Positions 8,990 through 16,888 of a stretch of 64,000 bases of DNA are shown here, piece by piece. The stretch spans positions 62,001 to 126,000 of the forward strand of contig CALFNN010000104.1 of the NCBI GenBank assembly GCA_937902925.1. Direction: 5' to 3'. Numbering within the stretch: position 1 is the stretch's first letter; each line of letters starts with the position of its first letter. Under the pieces are notes generated by a model, which searched no databases, was not told the origin of the DNA, and saw only the letters and a program-made list of their open reading frames with translations. The position numbers and the translations under genes are program-made. This stretch comes from an uncultured Opitutaceae bacterium (lineage in GTDB: Bacteria; Verrucomicrobiota; Verrucomicrobiia; Opitutales; Opitutaceae).

Positions 8990-9184
8990 CGGTGTGGATA
9001 TCTTGTGAGTAACCGTGGACAACTTTGGCGATTTGTCGATGAAAGATTGCCGGGCCCCGTCAAAGTTCCTCGATCGTCACAATTGGCAAACAGTTGAGCG
9101 GTCGCGGCGTGCCCCGTGCGAAGCGCGACTCGCCGGTCCAGCGACGGGCCGCGGATGCCGCGATTCGGGCTCGCCTGACTCCCG

Positions 9185-9198
9185 GTGAATCTATTCAC
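9185..9198. promoter_or_regulatory. inverted repeat upstream of cysE
   Basis: A perfect palindrome with 6-bp arms, GTGAAT-CT-ATTCAC, ends 20 bases before the cysE start. Its position suggests an operator or part of the leader of cysE. No cognate regulator can be named, and the motif is not repeated at the other sulfur genes in the window. Confidence 0.3.
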
Positions 9199-9218
9199 AA
9201 CCCGGTGGTTCGCACGCC

Positions 9219-10163
9219 ATGCACCTCGAAGACATCAAGCAAGCCCTCCTCGACTCCTACCGGAGGGATGGCGGCATCAATCACCTCGACGGCGTCAACC
9301 TCCCCTCGCAGGTGTCCGTCAACCAGCTCGCGGCGGATTGCATGCACCTGCTGTTCCCCGGCTATTTCGAGGAGACCGGGCTCACCGAGCGTGCCTTGCC
9401 CGCCCACGTCGGCCGCCTGTTGGGCGAGATCGACCGGCGGCTCACCGCCGAGATCGAAAAATGCCTTCGCTTCGCCAAGGTCGCCAACCCGGCCGCCCAG
9501 GCGCGCGACCGTGCCACCGCGGTGCTCGGCGAGCTGCCCGCGCTGCGCAAGCTCATCCAGACCGACGTGGTCGCCGCCTATCGCGGCGACCCGGCGGCGC
9601 GCAGCGTCGAGGAAATCATCGTCGCCTACCCGTGCGTGCTCGTCATCTCGCTGCAGCGCCTCGCGCACGTGCTCTACCACCTCGGCGTGCCGCTGCTGCC
9701 CCGCATGCTCACCGAATTCGGCCACGAACGCACGGGCTGCGACATCCACCCCGGCGCGCGCCTCGGCAGCCACTTCTTCATCGACCACGGCACCGGTGTC
9801 GTCATCGGCGAGACCGCGACCGTCGGCGCGCACGTGAAGCTTTACCAGGGCGTCACGCTCGGCGCGAAATCGTTCGAGGTCGACAGCGAGGGCCAGCCCG
9901 TCAAGGGCGTGAAGCGCCATCCCGATATCGGCGACCACGTCACGATCTACGCGCACGCCACCATCCTCGGCGGCGACACCTCCGTCGGCGCGAACTCGAT
10001 CGTCGGCTCCAACGTCTGGCTGATGAAATCGATCCCCGCCGACTCCGTCGCGCTCTTCAAGGGCGACAGCGTCGTCGTGCGCAGCCGCCGCAAGCACGAG
10101 AATCTCGTCGGTCATGGGAGCCCGGGGAGTCCCGACGCTTCCTCGGGCGAGTGGCAAATCTGA
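9219..10163 (+). CDS. cysE: serine O-acetyltransferase
   Basis: This enzyme acetylates L-serine with acetyl-CoA to make O-acetylserine, the carbon acceptor for cysteine synthesis. The 314-residue protein has an N-terminal helical domain (about 1-170) and a C-terminal left-handed beta-helix of hexapeptide repeats (about 175-285): GCDIHPGARLGSHFFIDHGT, VVIGETATVGAHVKLYQG and ILGGDTSVGANSIVGSNVW. The catalytic His lies in FIDHGTG. The longer N-terminal part resembles EpsC-type enzymes. The C-terminus extends about 20 polar residues past the repeats. It is linked by function to the cysteine synthase at 34 kb but is separated from it by the nitrate locus. Confidence 0.93.
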   Translation: MHLEDIKQALLDSYRRDGGINHLDGVNLPSQVSVNQLAADCMHLLFPGYFEETGLTERALPAHVGRLLGEIDRRLTAEIEKCLRFAKVANPAAQARDRATAVLGELPALRKLIQTDVVAAYRGDPAARSVEEIIVAYPCVLVISLQRLAHVLYHLGVPLLPRMLTEFGHERTGCDIHPGARLGSHFFIDHGTGVVIGETATVGAHVKLYQGVTLGAKSFEVDSEGQPVKGVKRHPDIGDHVTIYAHATILGGDTSVGANSIVGSNVWLMKSIPADSVALFKGDSVVVRSRRKHENLVGHGSPGSPDASSGEWQI

Positions 10164-10172
10164 CCCTTCCGC

Positions 10173-11108
10173 TCACGCCACCGCGCGCGGCGTGCCCAGC
10201 CCGAGCGCCTCGGTCGCGGATTCGCACAGCCCGACGAACGTCTCCTCGGCCAGCGCCAGCCGCCGGCCCTTGAGATGTGCGACACCCCAGCGCCGGCGCA
10301 GCTTGCGCGGGCCCAGCGGCAGCGAGACGAGCGAGCCGTTCTCCAGCTCCTCGCGGGCGATCCACGGTGCGAGCACGCCGGCGCCGATGCCGATCTTCAC
10401 CAGCTCCTTGATCGCCTCCATGCTCCCGAGCTCGATGAAGTTGCTCAGCGCGATCTTCTCCTCGCGGAAATATTCGCTCACGAGCCGGAAGGTGTGGCTC
10501 GCCTTGTTGTAGAGCACCAGCGTCTCGCTCTCGATCGATTCCCGCGGCACGCGCCCCGCTCGCGCCCACGCGTGCAGCGGCGCCACGAGGAAGCGCAACT
10601 CGTCCTGGAACAGCGGCACGAACGCAAATTCGCCCAGTGCCGGCGACGGCGGCTCGAGCACCAGCGCGAGGTCGATGTGTCCACCGCGCAGCAAATCCAG
10701 CTGCTGGCCGTGATCGCCCGGCTCGATGCGGATGATGCATTTCGGGTAACTCTGCCGGAATTCGCGCAGCACCGTCGGCAGGATGTGCTGGCACGCCGTC
10801 GTGCTCGCGCCCACGCGCAGCCGTCCGTGGCCCCACTTGGTGAGCGTCTCGAGTCCGGCCCGCGCGGCCTCCATCTCGCGGAGGATTTTCTCGGTGTGGC
10901 GCAGGAACTGTTCGCCCGCCTGCGTCAGGAGCACGCGCCGCCCCGCCCGGTCGAGCAGCCGGCAGCCGAGGTCGTCCTCGAGCGCCTTGATCGCGTGGCT
11001 CACCGCGGATTGCGTGAGAAACAAGTCCTTGGCGGCGAGCGTGAAGCTGCCGCGCCGCGCGAGCGCGGCGAATGCATGCAACTGCCGGCTGTCGAGGGTC
11101 GGCTTCAT
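10173..11108 (-). CDS. LysR-family transcriptional regulator
   Basis: This is a 311-residue LysR regulator. The winged helix-turn-helix occupies about residues 5-65 (LDSRQLHAFAALARRGSFTLAAKDL, then LTQSAVSHAIKALEDDLG), and the periplasmic-binding-like effector domain follows (about 90-300). The start at ATG 11108 (MKPTLDSRQ) is the usual one for the family. The gene is divergent from the nitrate transport and reduction cluster and convergent with cysE. By position it most likely controls the nitrate genes, as NtcB does in cyanobacteria, but a CysB-like role cannot be excluded. An inverted repeat in the divergent gap could be its operator. Confidence 0.88.
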   Translation of the reverse strand: MKPTLDSRQLHAFAALARRGSFTLAAKDLFLTQSAVSHAIKALEDDLGCRLLDRAGRRVLLTQAGEQFLRHTEKILREMEAARAGLETLTKWGHGRLRVGASTTACQHILPTVLREFRQSYPKCIIRIEPGDHGQQLDLLRGGHIDLALVLEPPSPALGEFAFVPLFQDELRFLVAPLHAWARAGRVPRESIESETLVLYNKASHTFRLVSEYFREEKIALSNFIELGSMEAIKELVKIGIGAGVLAPWIAREELENGSLVSLPLGPRKLRRRWGVAHLKGRRLALAEETFVGLCESATEALGLGTPRAVA

Positions 11109-11120
11109 GGATGAGACAAC

Positions 11121-11137
11121 TTCATTCCTTCGATGAA
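11121..11137. promoter_or_regulatory. candidate LysR operator between divergent genes
   Basis: The sequence TTCAT-N7-ATGAA is a perfect inverted repeat lying 13 bases upstream of the LysR start and about 70 bases upstream of the nasS-like gene. Symmetric sites of this size in the gap beside a LysR gene are typical of LysR binding and autoregulation. The assignment rests on position and symmetry only. Confidence 0.4.
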
Positions 11138-11207
11138 ATGTTTGAAGAGCAGTAATTGCGCCAGTCAGGTGCGGTGGCACACCGGCGGCTGATAAGGCGG
11201 CGACGCC

Positions 11208-12275
11208 ATGCCACTCAATTCCACACCCGCCTCAGTCTCCGCCAGCCGGCCGCGCCCGCTGCGCCTCGGCTTTATCGCCCTCACCGATGCCGCTCCCCTG
11301 GTCGCGGCCGAACAGCTCGGGCTCTTCACCCGCCACAATCTCCGCGTCGAGCTTCGTCGCGAGATCGGCTGGGCGACCATCCGCGAAAAAATCATCTACG
11401 GCGAGCTCGAGGCCGCCCACGCCCTCGCCCCCATGCTCTGGTCGGCGCAACTCGGCCTCGGTTGCCCGCCGTGCGAGGTGCTCACCGCGCTCATCCTCAA
11501 CCTGCACGGCAACGCCCTCACGCTGTCGCAGGCGCTCTGGCAGGCCGGCGTGCGCGACGCCGCCACGCTCCGCACCCACGCCCGCGAGCGCCGGGCGCGC
11601 CAGCCGCTGACGTTCGGCATCGTCTTCCCGTTTTCCTCGCACCGCCTGCTGCTGCGCGACTGGCTGCTCTCCGCGGGACTGGATCCTGAACGCGACGTCC
11701 GCATCGTCGTCGTGCCACCGGCCCAGATGTTCCGCAATCTCGCCGCCGGCACCATCGACGGCTTCTGCTCCGGCGAGCCCTGGAACACGCTTGCCGTCCG
11801 TGAAAACGCCGGCTGGTGCCCCACGTGGAGCGCCGCCCAGCATCCCGGCCACGTTGAAAAGGTGCTCATGGTCACCGGACGTTTCGCCCGCGAACGCGCC
11901 GCCGAGCACGCCGCCCTCGTCGCCGCACTCGCGGAGGCCTGCGCCTGGTGCGACGAACCGCACAACCGCGAACGTCTCGCCGAGATGCTTTCCGGCGCGG
12001 CCTACCTCAACCTGCCGGCGCGCGTCATCGCGCCCTCGCTGCTGGGAAGTTTCGACTGCGGTCACGGTCGCGTGGAAAACGCCCCCGATTTCCATATCTT
12101 TCACCACGGCGATGCCAACGTCCCCACGACCGCCAAGGCCGCCGCGTTGCAGCACGATCTCGCCGCCGCCGGCCTGCTCCCGGCCGGTGTATCCGCGACC
12201 ATCCCCGCGCAACTTTTCCGCGAGGACCTCTACCGCGCGGCGATCCACCAACATCATCATGCCGATCACGCCTAA
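11208..12275 (+). CDS. NrtA/NasS-like nitrate-binding protein without signal peptide
   Basis: This is a 355-residue member of the NrtA/CmpA/NasS binding-protein family: [21 protein letters not shown] at the start of the fold, [13 protein letters not shown], then [13 protein letters not shown]. Unlike the next gene it has no signal peptide, so it should stay in the cytoplasm. Family precedents are NasS, a soluble nitrate sensor that works with the antiterminator NasT, and the NrtA-like C-terminal domain of cyanobacterial NrtC. No NasT is seen here, and the NrtC-type ATPase in this cluster lacks that extra domain. This protein could therefore supply nitrate-dependent control in trans. Its end overlaps the start of nrtA by 17 bases, so the two are coupled. 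Confidence 0.82.
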   Translation: MPLNSTPASVSASRPRPLRLGFIALTDAAPLVAAEQLGLFTRHNLRVELRREIGWATIREKIIYGELEAAHALAPMLWSAQLGLGCPPCEVLTALILNLHGNALTLSQALWQAGVRDAATLRTHARERRARQPLTFGIVFPFSSHRLLLRDWLLSAGLDPERDVRIVVVPPAQMFRNLAAGTIDGFCSGEPWNTLAVRENAGWCPTWSAAQHPGHVEKVLMVTGRFARERAAEHAALVAALAEACAWCDEPHNRERLAEMLSGAAYLNLPARVIAPSLLGSFDCGHGRVENAPDFHIFHHGDANVPTTAKAAALQHDLAAAGLLPAGVSATIPAQLFREDLYRAAIHQHHHADHA

Positions 12276-13608
12276 GTCCGGCCTCCTGCGCCGCCTTCTC
12301 TCCTTCACGGCCGCCGCCGTCGCCTGCCAGGTGTCCTTCGGGGCGCCGGCTCCGAAGCTCGAGAAGGAGGAACTCAAATTCGGCTTCATCAAGCTGACCG
12401 ATTGCGCGCCGCTCGTCATCGCCAAGGAGAAGGGCTTTTTCGAGGACGAGGGCCTCTACGTCACGCTCGAGGCGCAGGCCAACTGGAAGATTCTCCTCGA
12501 CCGCGTCATTACCGGTGAACTTGACGGCGCCCACATGCTCGCCGGCCAGCCGCTCGCGGCGACCATCGGTTTCGGCACGAAGGCGCACATCGTCACGGCG
12601 TTCTCGATGGATCTCAATGGCAACGGCATCACCCTCGCCAAATCCGTCTGGGAGGAAATGCTCGCCGCCGATCCCGCGCTCGCCGCCACGCCGACCCCGC
12701 GCCCGGTCAAGGCCGACTCGCTGAAGCCGGTCGTGTCGCGCCTCAAAGCCGCCGGCACACCGCTGAAGATGGGCATGGTGTTCCCCGTCTCCACGCACAA
12801 CTACTACCTGCGCTACTGGCTCGCGGCCGGCGGCATCAGCCCCGGCTACTACACACCGACCGACACGACCGGCACCGTCGATGCCGACGTGCTCATCTCG
12901 GTCACGCCTCCGCCGCAAATGCCGGCGACGCTCGCGCAGGGCACGATCCAGGGCTATTGCGTCGGCGAGCCGTGGAACCAGCAGGCTGTGATCCGTGGCA
13001 TCGGGGTGGCCGCGATCACCGACTGCGAAATCTGGAAAAACAACCCGGAAAAAGTTTTCGCCGTCACCTCCGACTGGGCCGCGAAAAACCCCGCCACCCA
13101 CGTCGCCGTCGTCAAGGCGCTCATCCGCGCCGCAGAGTGGCTCGACGCTTCACCCGAAAATCGCGTCGAGGCCTGCAGGATCCTCGCCCGCCCCGAGTAT
13201 GTCGGCGCCGATTTCAAGATCATCGCCAACAGCATGACCGGCACGTGGGAATACGCACCCGGCGACACGCGCCGCCTGCCGGACTTCAACGTCTTCTTCC
13301 GCTACTTCGCCACCTATCCTTACTACAGCGACGCGATCTGGTTCCTGACCCAGATGCGCCGCTGGGGCCAGATCGGCGAAGCCCGGTCCGACGACTGGTA
13401 TAAGCAGACCGCCGCCGACGTCTACAAGCCCGACATCTACCTCGCCGCGGCCAGGGCGCTCATCGCCGAGCACAAGCTGAAACCCGCCGACGTGCCCGCG
13501 ACCGACGGCTTCAAGCCCGCGACCGGCGATTTCATCGACGGCATCACCTACGACGGCCGCGAGCCCAACGCCTACCTGCGCAAGCTCACCATCGGCCGCA
13601 AAGACTAA
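12259..13608 (+). CDS. nrtA: nitrate ABC transporter substrate-binding protein
   Basis: This is a 449-residue NrtA-type periplasmic binding protein. Residues 1-27 look like a signal peptide (basic start, [21 protein letters not shown]); the Cys at its end is a poor lipobox, so a cleaved soluble form is as likely as a lipoprotein. The family pattern is clear: [54 protein letters not shown] and [16 protein letters not shown]. It starts inside the end of the NasS-like gene and is followed 21 bases later by the permease. It would deliver nitrate or nitrite to NrtB. Confidence 0.92.
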   Translation: MPITPKSGLLRRLLSFTAAAVACQVSFGAPAPKLEKEELKFGFIKLTDCAPLVIAKEKGFFEDEGLYVTLEAQANWKILLDRVITGELDGAHMLAGQPLAATIGFGTKAHIVTAFSMDLNGNGITLAKSVWEEMLAADPALAATPTPRPVKADSLKPVVSRLKAAGTPLKMGMVFPVSTHNYYLRYWLAAGGISPGYYTPTDTTGTVDADVLISVTPPPQMPATLAQGTIQGYCVGEPWNQQAVIRGIGVAAITDCEIWKNNPEKVFAVTSDWAAKNPATHVAVVKALIRAAEWLDASPENRVEACRILARPEYVGADFKIIANSMTGTWEYAPGDTRRLPDFNVFFRYFATYPYYSDAIWFLTQMRRWGQIGEARSDDWYKQTAADVYKPDIYLAAARALIAEHKLKPADVPATDGFKPATGDFIDGITYDGREPNAYLRKLTIGRKD

Positions 13609-13629
13609 CGCTCGTCTCCTGCTCCTGCC

Positions 13630-14613
13630 ATGAGTGCTCCGACCACAACTATGCCCGCGACCACTCGCGCCCCCGGCCGCCTCGACTCGATCCTCCGCGC
13701 CGTCGCCCGCAACGTCGGCATTCCCGCTCTCGCCATCGCCCTCTTCCTCGGCCTGTGGTCGATCGCGGCGCACAACATCAAGGTCAGCTTCGGTTCGCTG
13801 CCCGGCCCCGCGGCCGTCGTCACCGAGATTGGCAACCTCTGGCAGGAACACCGAAGCGAGGTCGCACGCGAGCAGGCCTTTTACGTGCGCCAGGTCGAGC
13901 GCAAGGCGGCCTTCCTCGCGGAAAATCCCACCGGCCAGTGGACGGAGCGCAAATACGCCGGCCACCCGACGTTCTTCAAACAGATCCTCACGAGCCTCGA
14001 GACGGTCTTCACCGGCTTCGTGATCGCCTCGCTGATCGCCGTGCCACTCGGAATCGTCTGCGGGCTGAGCAAGACGCTGAACCTCGCGTTCAACCCCTTC
14101 ATCCAGCTCTTCAAGCCCGTCTCGCCCCTCGCGTGGCTGCCGATCGTGATGATCCTCGTCAGCGCCCTCTATAACCCGCCGGATCCGTGGTTCGAGAAGG
14201 CGTTCCTGAGCTCCGCGCTCACCGTGGCGCTCTGCTCGCTCTGGCCCACGCTCATCAACACCGCCGTCGGCGTCGCCTCGATCGACCAGGATTATCTCAA
14301 TGTCGCCCGCGTCCTGCGCCTCGGCTGGCTGGCGAAGATCTGGAAAATCGTCCTGCCGGCCGCGCTCCCCCACATCTTCACCGGCCTGCGCCTCTCGCTC
14401 AGCGTCGGCTGGATGGTCCTCATCGCCGCGGAGATGCTCGCGCAGAATCCCGGCCTCGGAAAATTCGTCTGGGACATGTTCCAGAACGGCAGCAGCGAGA
14501 CGCTCGCGCAGATCATGGTCGCCGTGTTCACGATCGGCCTCATCGGCTTCGCGCTCGACCGCGCGATGCTCTCTCTCCAACGCGCCGTCAGCTTCGGCGC
14601 CCCCGCGCGCTGA
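13630..14613 (+). CDS. nrtB: nitrate ABC transporter permease
   Basis: This is a 327-residue inner-membrane permease of the NrtB/SsuC type. After a short cytoplasmic lead and a first helix (about 30-50) comes a periplasmic segment of about 60 residues, then the BPD_transp_1 core with five helices. The EAA loop that contacts the ATPases is seen as [29 protein letters not shown]. It works with NrtA and the two ATPases encoded downstream. The usual short spacing to nrtC is broken here by a small opposite-strand gene and its flanking repeats. Confidence 0.92.
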   Translation: MSAPTTTMPATTRAPGRLDSILRAVARNVGIPALAIALFLGLWSIAAHNIKVSFGSLPGPAAVVTEIGNLWQEHRSEVAREQAFYVRQVERKAAFLAENPTGQWTERKYAGHPTFFKQILTSLETVFTGFVIASLIAVPLGIVCGLSKTLNLAFNPFIQLFKPVSPLAWLPIVMILVSALYNPPDPWFEKAFLSSALTVALCSLWPTLINTAVGVASIDQDYLNVARVLRLGWLAKIWKIVLPAALPHIFTGLRLSLSVGWMVLIAAEMLAQNPGLGKFVWDMFQNGSSETLAQIMVAVFTIGLIGFALDRAMLSLQRAVSFGAPAR

Positions 14614-14617
14614 CTCG

Positions 14618-14652
14618 CGATCTATGATTCACGATTTACGATCTATGATTTC
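14618..14652. repeat. heptamer tandem array, left side of cassette
   Basis: Five consecutive 7-nt units follow the consensus YGATYYA (for example CGATCTA and TGATTCA), beginning 4 bases after the nrtB stop. One unit pair recurs exactly 21 bases apart, which shows the period. The array is far more AT-rich than its surroundings. The last codons and the stop of the minus-strand gene lie within it. Confidence 0.8.
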
Positions 14653-14992
14653 TGGCGGTCACGCGCGTGGCATTGAAGATTTTGCTCAGCTCCACCGCTT
14701 CGCCTCGCAGTCCTGCGGCACGGCGCGCTCCGACCATCCCACGCCGTTTTGCGATTTCGATCCACAACTCCGTTTCGTCCGCCTCCTCGAGAACGATGGT
14801 AATCTTATTGGCAAAATCGGCCCGCGATTTCCCGCGCAAGGCAGCCCGATAGTTTGCCGCCACCGAACAGCCGCTCCGTGCCACTTGGTTGGCCACCGGC
14901 CGACCGGAAGCGGTGTTGGGAAGCGAATCCGCAAATCTCAGAACGCGAACCGCAAAAGCCATCGTCCGCTCCTTGAGCTCGTTGGGGTTCAT
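14636..14992 (-). CDS. four-helix-bundle protein (S23/IVS family)
   Basis: This is a 118-residue protein with the pattern of the four-helix-bundle family first seen in intervening sequences of 23S rRNA genes: an N-terminal helix (ERTMAFAVRVLRFADSLP), the motif ANQVARSGCSVAANYREA-like (here AANYRAALRGKSRADFANKI), and a helix LEEADETELWIEIAKRRG. The family forms pentameric helical bundles, and its cellular role is not settled. I chose the ATG at 14992 (MNPNELKERT). The gene lies opposite to the nitrate operon, between nrtB and nrtC, and its last three codons come from the flanking repeat. No rRNA is nearby, so this is a stand-alone copy. Confidence 0.83.
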   Translation of the reverse strand: MNPNELKERTMAFAVRVLRFADSLPNTASGRPVANQVARSGCSVAANYRAALRGKSRADFANKITIVLEEADETELWIEIAKRRGMVGARRAAGLRGEAVELSKIFNATRVTARNHRS

Positions 14993-15020
14993 GCGGCGCC
15001 CAGCTTCGCCCACGCGAAGC

Positions 15021-15060
15021 AATCATCAATCATAGATCATGAATCATAAATCCATGATCC
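15021..15060. repeat. heptamer tandem array, right side of cassette
   Basis: Five full 7-nt units and part of a sixth, each close to TNNATCM (for example TAGATCA and TGAATCA), form the complement-type partner of the left array. Two possible start codons for nrtC, ATG 15039 and ATG 15054, both lie in this array. Confidence 0.8.
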
Positions 15061-15965
15061 CCGTCATCGAACTCCGCGCCGCCGCCAAGGGCTACGGCGC
15101 CGGCGCCACGCGCAGCGAGGTGCTCGCCGATCTGAACCTCGAACTCCACGACGGTGAATTCCTCGCCATCGTCGGCTTCTCCGGCAGCGGCAAGACGACG
15201 CTTATCAATCTTCTCGCCGGCCTGCACGCGCCCGACGCCGGCTCCGTTTCACTCGACGGGCAACCCATGCCCGACGCCGGCCCCGACCGCGCGCTCGTGT
15301 TTCAGAATTACTCCCTGCTCCCTTGGCTCACGGTCCACGGCAACATCGCCCTCGCAGTCGACCGCGTGTTCCCGCAATGGACTGCGGGCCAGCGCCGCGC
15401 CCACGTCGAGCGCTACATCGCGATGGTCAACCTCACGCCCGCCCGTGATAAGCGCCCTCGCCAGCTTTCCGGCGGCATGCGTCAGCGCGTCGCCGTCGCC
15501 CGCGCTCTCGCGATGGAGCCTCGCGTGTTGCTCCTCGACGAACCGCTTGGCGCGCTCGACGCCCTCACCCGCGCCGTTCTGCAGGACGAAATCTCCCGCA
15601 TCTGGCAGGAGAACAAGAAAACCGTCGTCCTGATCACCAACGATCCCGACGAGGCGATCCTGCTCGCCGATCGTGTCGTCCCGCTCAGCGCCGGCCCGCG
15701 CGCCACGTTCGGCCCGTCCTTCGTGATCGACATCCCGCGTCCGCGCGACCGCCTCGCGCTCAACCACGACGCCCATTTCAAGCGGCTGCGCAAGGACGTC
15801 CTCGATTGGCTGATGACGTCGGCCGGCCGCCAACCGGCGCGCGCCGCCGCCCGCGAACTCCGGCTTCCGGCACTCGTGCCCGCCAATCTCGACCAAGTCC
15901 GGTGGATCGATCGCGCGCTGCCGCACCGCCGCGCCGCCGGCGCCCAAAAATCGAAAATCTCATGA
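15054..15965 (+). CDS. nrtC: nitrate ABC transporter ATP-binding protein (NrtC/NrtD type)
   Basis: This is a 303-residue ABC ATPase. Walker A is GFSGSGKTT (about 37-45), the Q-loop FQNYSLLPW, the signature LSGGMRQR and Walker [14 protein letters not shown]. The switch region reads [16 protein letters not shown], with Asn where most ABC ATPases have His; this variant is common in NrtC-type proteins. It lacks the NrtA-like C-terminal domain of cyanobacterial NrtC and has only a short basic tail. ATG 15054 ([15 protein letters not shown]) is preferred over 15039, whose extra residues come from the repeat. Its stop overlaps the next ATPase (ATGA). Confidence 0.9.
   Translation: MIPVIELRAAAKGYGAGATRSEVLADLNLELHDGEFLAIVGFSGSGKTTLINLLAGLHAPDAGSVSLDGQPMPDAGPDRALVFQNYSLLPWLTVHGNIALAVDRVFPQWTAGQRRAHVERYIAMVNLTPARDKRPRQLSGGMRQRVAVARALAMEPRVLLLDEPLGALDALTRAVLQDEISRIWQENKKTVVLITNDPDEAILLADRVVPLSAGPRATFGPSFVIDIPRPRDRLALNHDAHFKRLRKDVLDWLMTSAGRQPARAAARELRLPALVPANLDQVRWIDRALPHRRAAGAQKSKIS
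15946..15959. repeat. short heptamer repeat at the 3' end of nrtC
   Basis: Two consecutive units of the form RAAAATC encode the last residues of NrtC (QKSKIS). The same unit recurs in the diflavin reductase linker. With only two copies this is weak alone, but it matches the other arrays in period and composition. Confidence 0.4.
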
Positions 15966-16798
15966 GCGCTTTCCTCGAACTCTCGCTGCTCACCAAGACC
16001 TTCGACGGTCCGTCCGGCCCCGTCACGGTCGTGCGTGATTTCGACCTCAAGGTCGCCCGCGGCGAATTCATCGCGCTGATCGGTCACTCGGGCTGCGGCA
16101 AGTCCACCGTGCTCTCCATGGTCGCCGGTCTCACCGAGATCACGACCGGCGGCGTGATCCTCTCCGGCCGCGAGATCGCCGGCGCCGGCCCCGATCGCGG
16201 CGTCGTGTTCCAGTCGCCTTGTCTCCTGCCGTGGCTCACCGCGTTCGACAACGTGATGCTCGGCGTCGACCAGGTTTTTTTCAAGGCCTCGAAGGCCGAC
16301 CGCCGCGATCTCGCCGAATATTACCTCGCGCTCGTCGGCCTGGCCGACGCCATGCACAAGCGCCCCGCGGAACTCTCGCAGGGCATGCGCCAGCGCGTCG
16401 GCATCGCGCGCGCGTTTGCCCTCTCGCCGAAGATGCTCCTGCTCGACGAGCCGTTCGGCATGCTCGACTCGCTCACCCGCTACGAACTGCAGGGCGTCCT
16501 CCTCGACCTCTGGCAGCGCGACCAGAAGACCGCGCTCATGGTCACGCACGACGTCGACGAGGCGCTTTATCTCGCGGATCGCGTCGTGATGATGACCAAC
16601 GGCCCCGAGGCCCGCGTCGGCGAGATCGTCGACATTCCGTTCCCGCGCCCGCGCGATCGCCGCGCTTTGCTCGAGGATCCGCACTACTACGAGCTGCGCG
16701 AGCAGCTCATCGGTTTTCTCACCCACCGCTCCCATCTGAAATCTTTCCCACCGGTGGCAACCGCTCCGCCCGTCGCCGTCATGACGCCCGCCGCGTAG
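15962..16798 (+). CDS. nrtD: nitrate ABC transporter ATP-binding protein
   Basis: This is a 278-residue ABC ATPase, the second of the pair. Walker A is GHSGCGKST, the Q-loop FQSPCLLPW, the signature LSQGMRQR (Gln replaces the usual Gly) and Walker [14 protein letters not shown]. The switch His is present ([15 protein letters not shown]), unlike in its partner, so the two probably form a heterodimer with unequal sites. The C-terminal [13 protein letters not shown] stretch is typical of NrtD/SsuB proteins. The start overlaps the nrtC stop by four bases. A 90-base gap separates it from the porin. Confidence 0.9.
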   Translation: MSAFLELSLLTKTFDGPSGPVTVVRDFDLKVARGEFIALIGHSGCGKSTVLSMVAGLTEITTGGVILSGREIAGAGPDRGVVFQSPCLLPWLTAFDNVMLGVDQVFFKASKADRRDLAEYYLALVGLADAMHKRPAELSQGMRQRVGIARAFALSPKMLLLDEPFGMLDSLTRYELQGVLLDLWQRDQKTALMVTHDVDEALYLADRVVMMTNGPEARVGEIVDIPFPRPRDRRALLEDPHYYELREQLIGFLTHRSHLKSFPPVATAPPVAVMTPAA

Positions 16799-16888
16799 GC
16801 ACCGCGTCCTCTCGTTTGCTTGAGCCAAGTCAAGGCGCACCCGCCTGGATCAGGCACCCTCATGCCCAGTCACTTTCGCCCAACCACC

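Larger units (their letters stand above)
14618..15060. mobile_element. possible mobile cassette: four-helix-bundle gene flanked by inverted heptamer arrays
   Basis: A segment of about 440 bp separates nrtB from nrtC, which are normally adjacent. It carries one minus-strand gene of the S23/IVS four-helix-bundle family, bounded by two AT-rich arrays of 7-nt tandem repeats. Read toward the inside, 14619-14650 and the complement of 15021-15052 match at 26 of 32 bases, so the cassette has imperfect terminal inverted repeats. The gene's stop codon falls inside the left array, and the nrtC start falls inside the right one. There is no transposase, so any movement would need help in trans. The unit is a reading from structure; no target duplication is visible. 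Confidence 0.45.

Noticed and set aside
8991-9035. DnaA-box-like sequences (TGTGGATAT and CGTGGACAA)
   Set aside because: Only two weak matches, no AT-rich unwinding region and no origin-linked genes nearby.
11791-12258. Upstream extension of nrtA in the same frame
   Set aside because: It overlaps the NasS-like gene, is Pro/Ser/Arg-rich and would remove the signal peptide from the N-terminus.
14636-14992. Four-helix-bundle gene as a 23S rRNA intervening sequence
   Set aside because: There is no rRNA sequence on either side; the neighbours are nrtB and nrtC.
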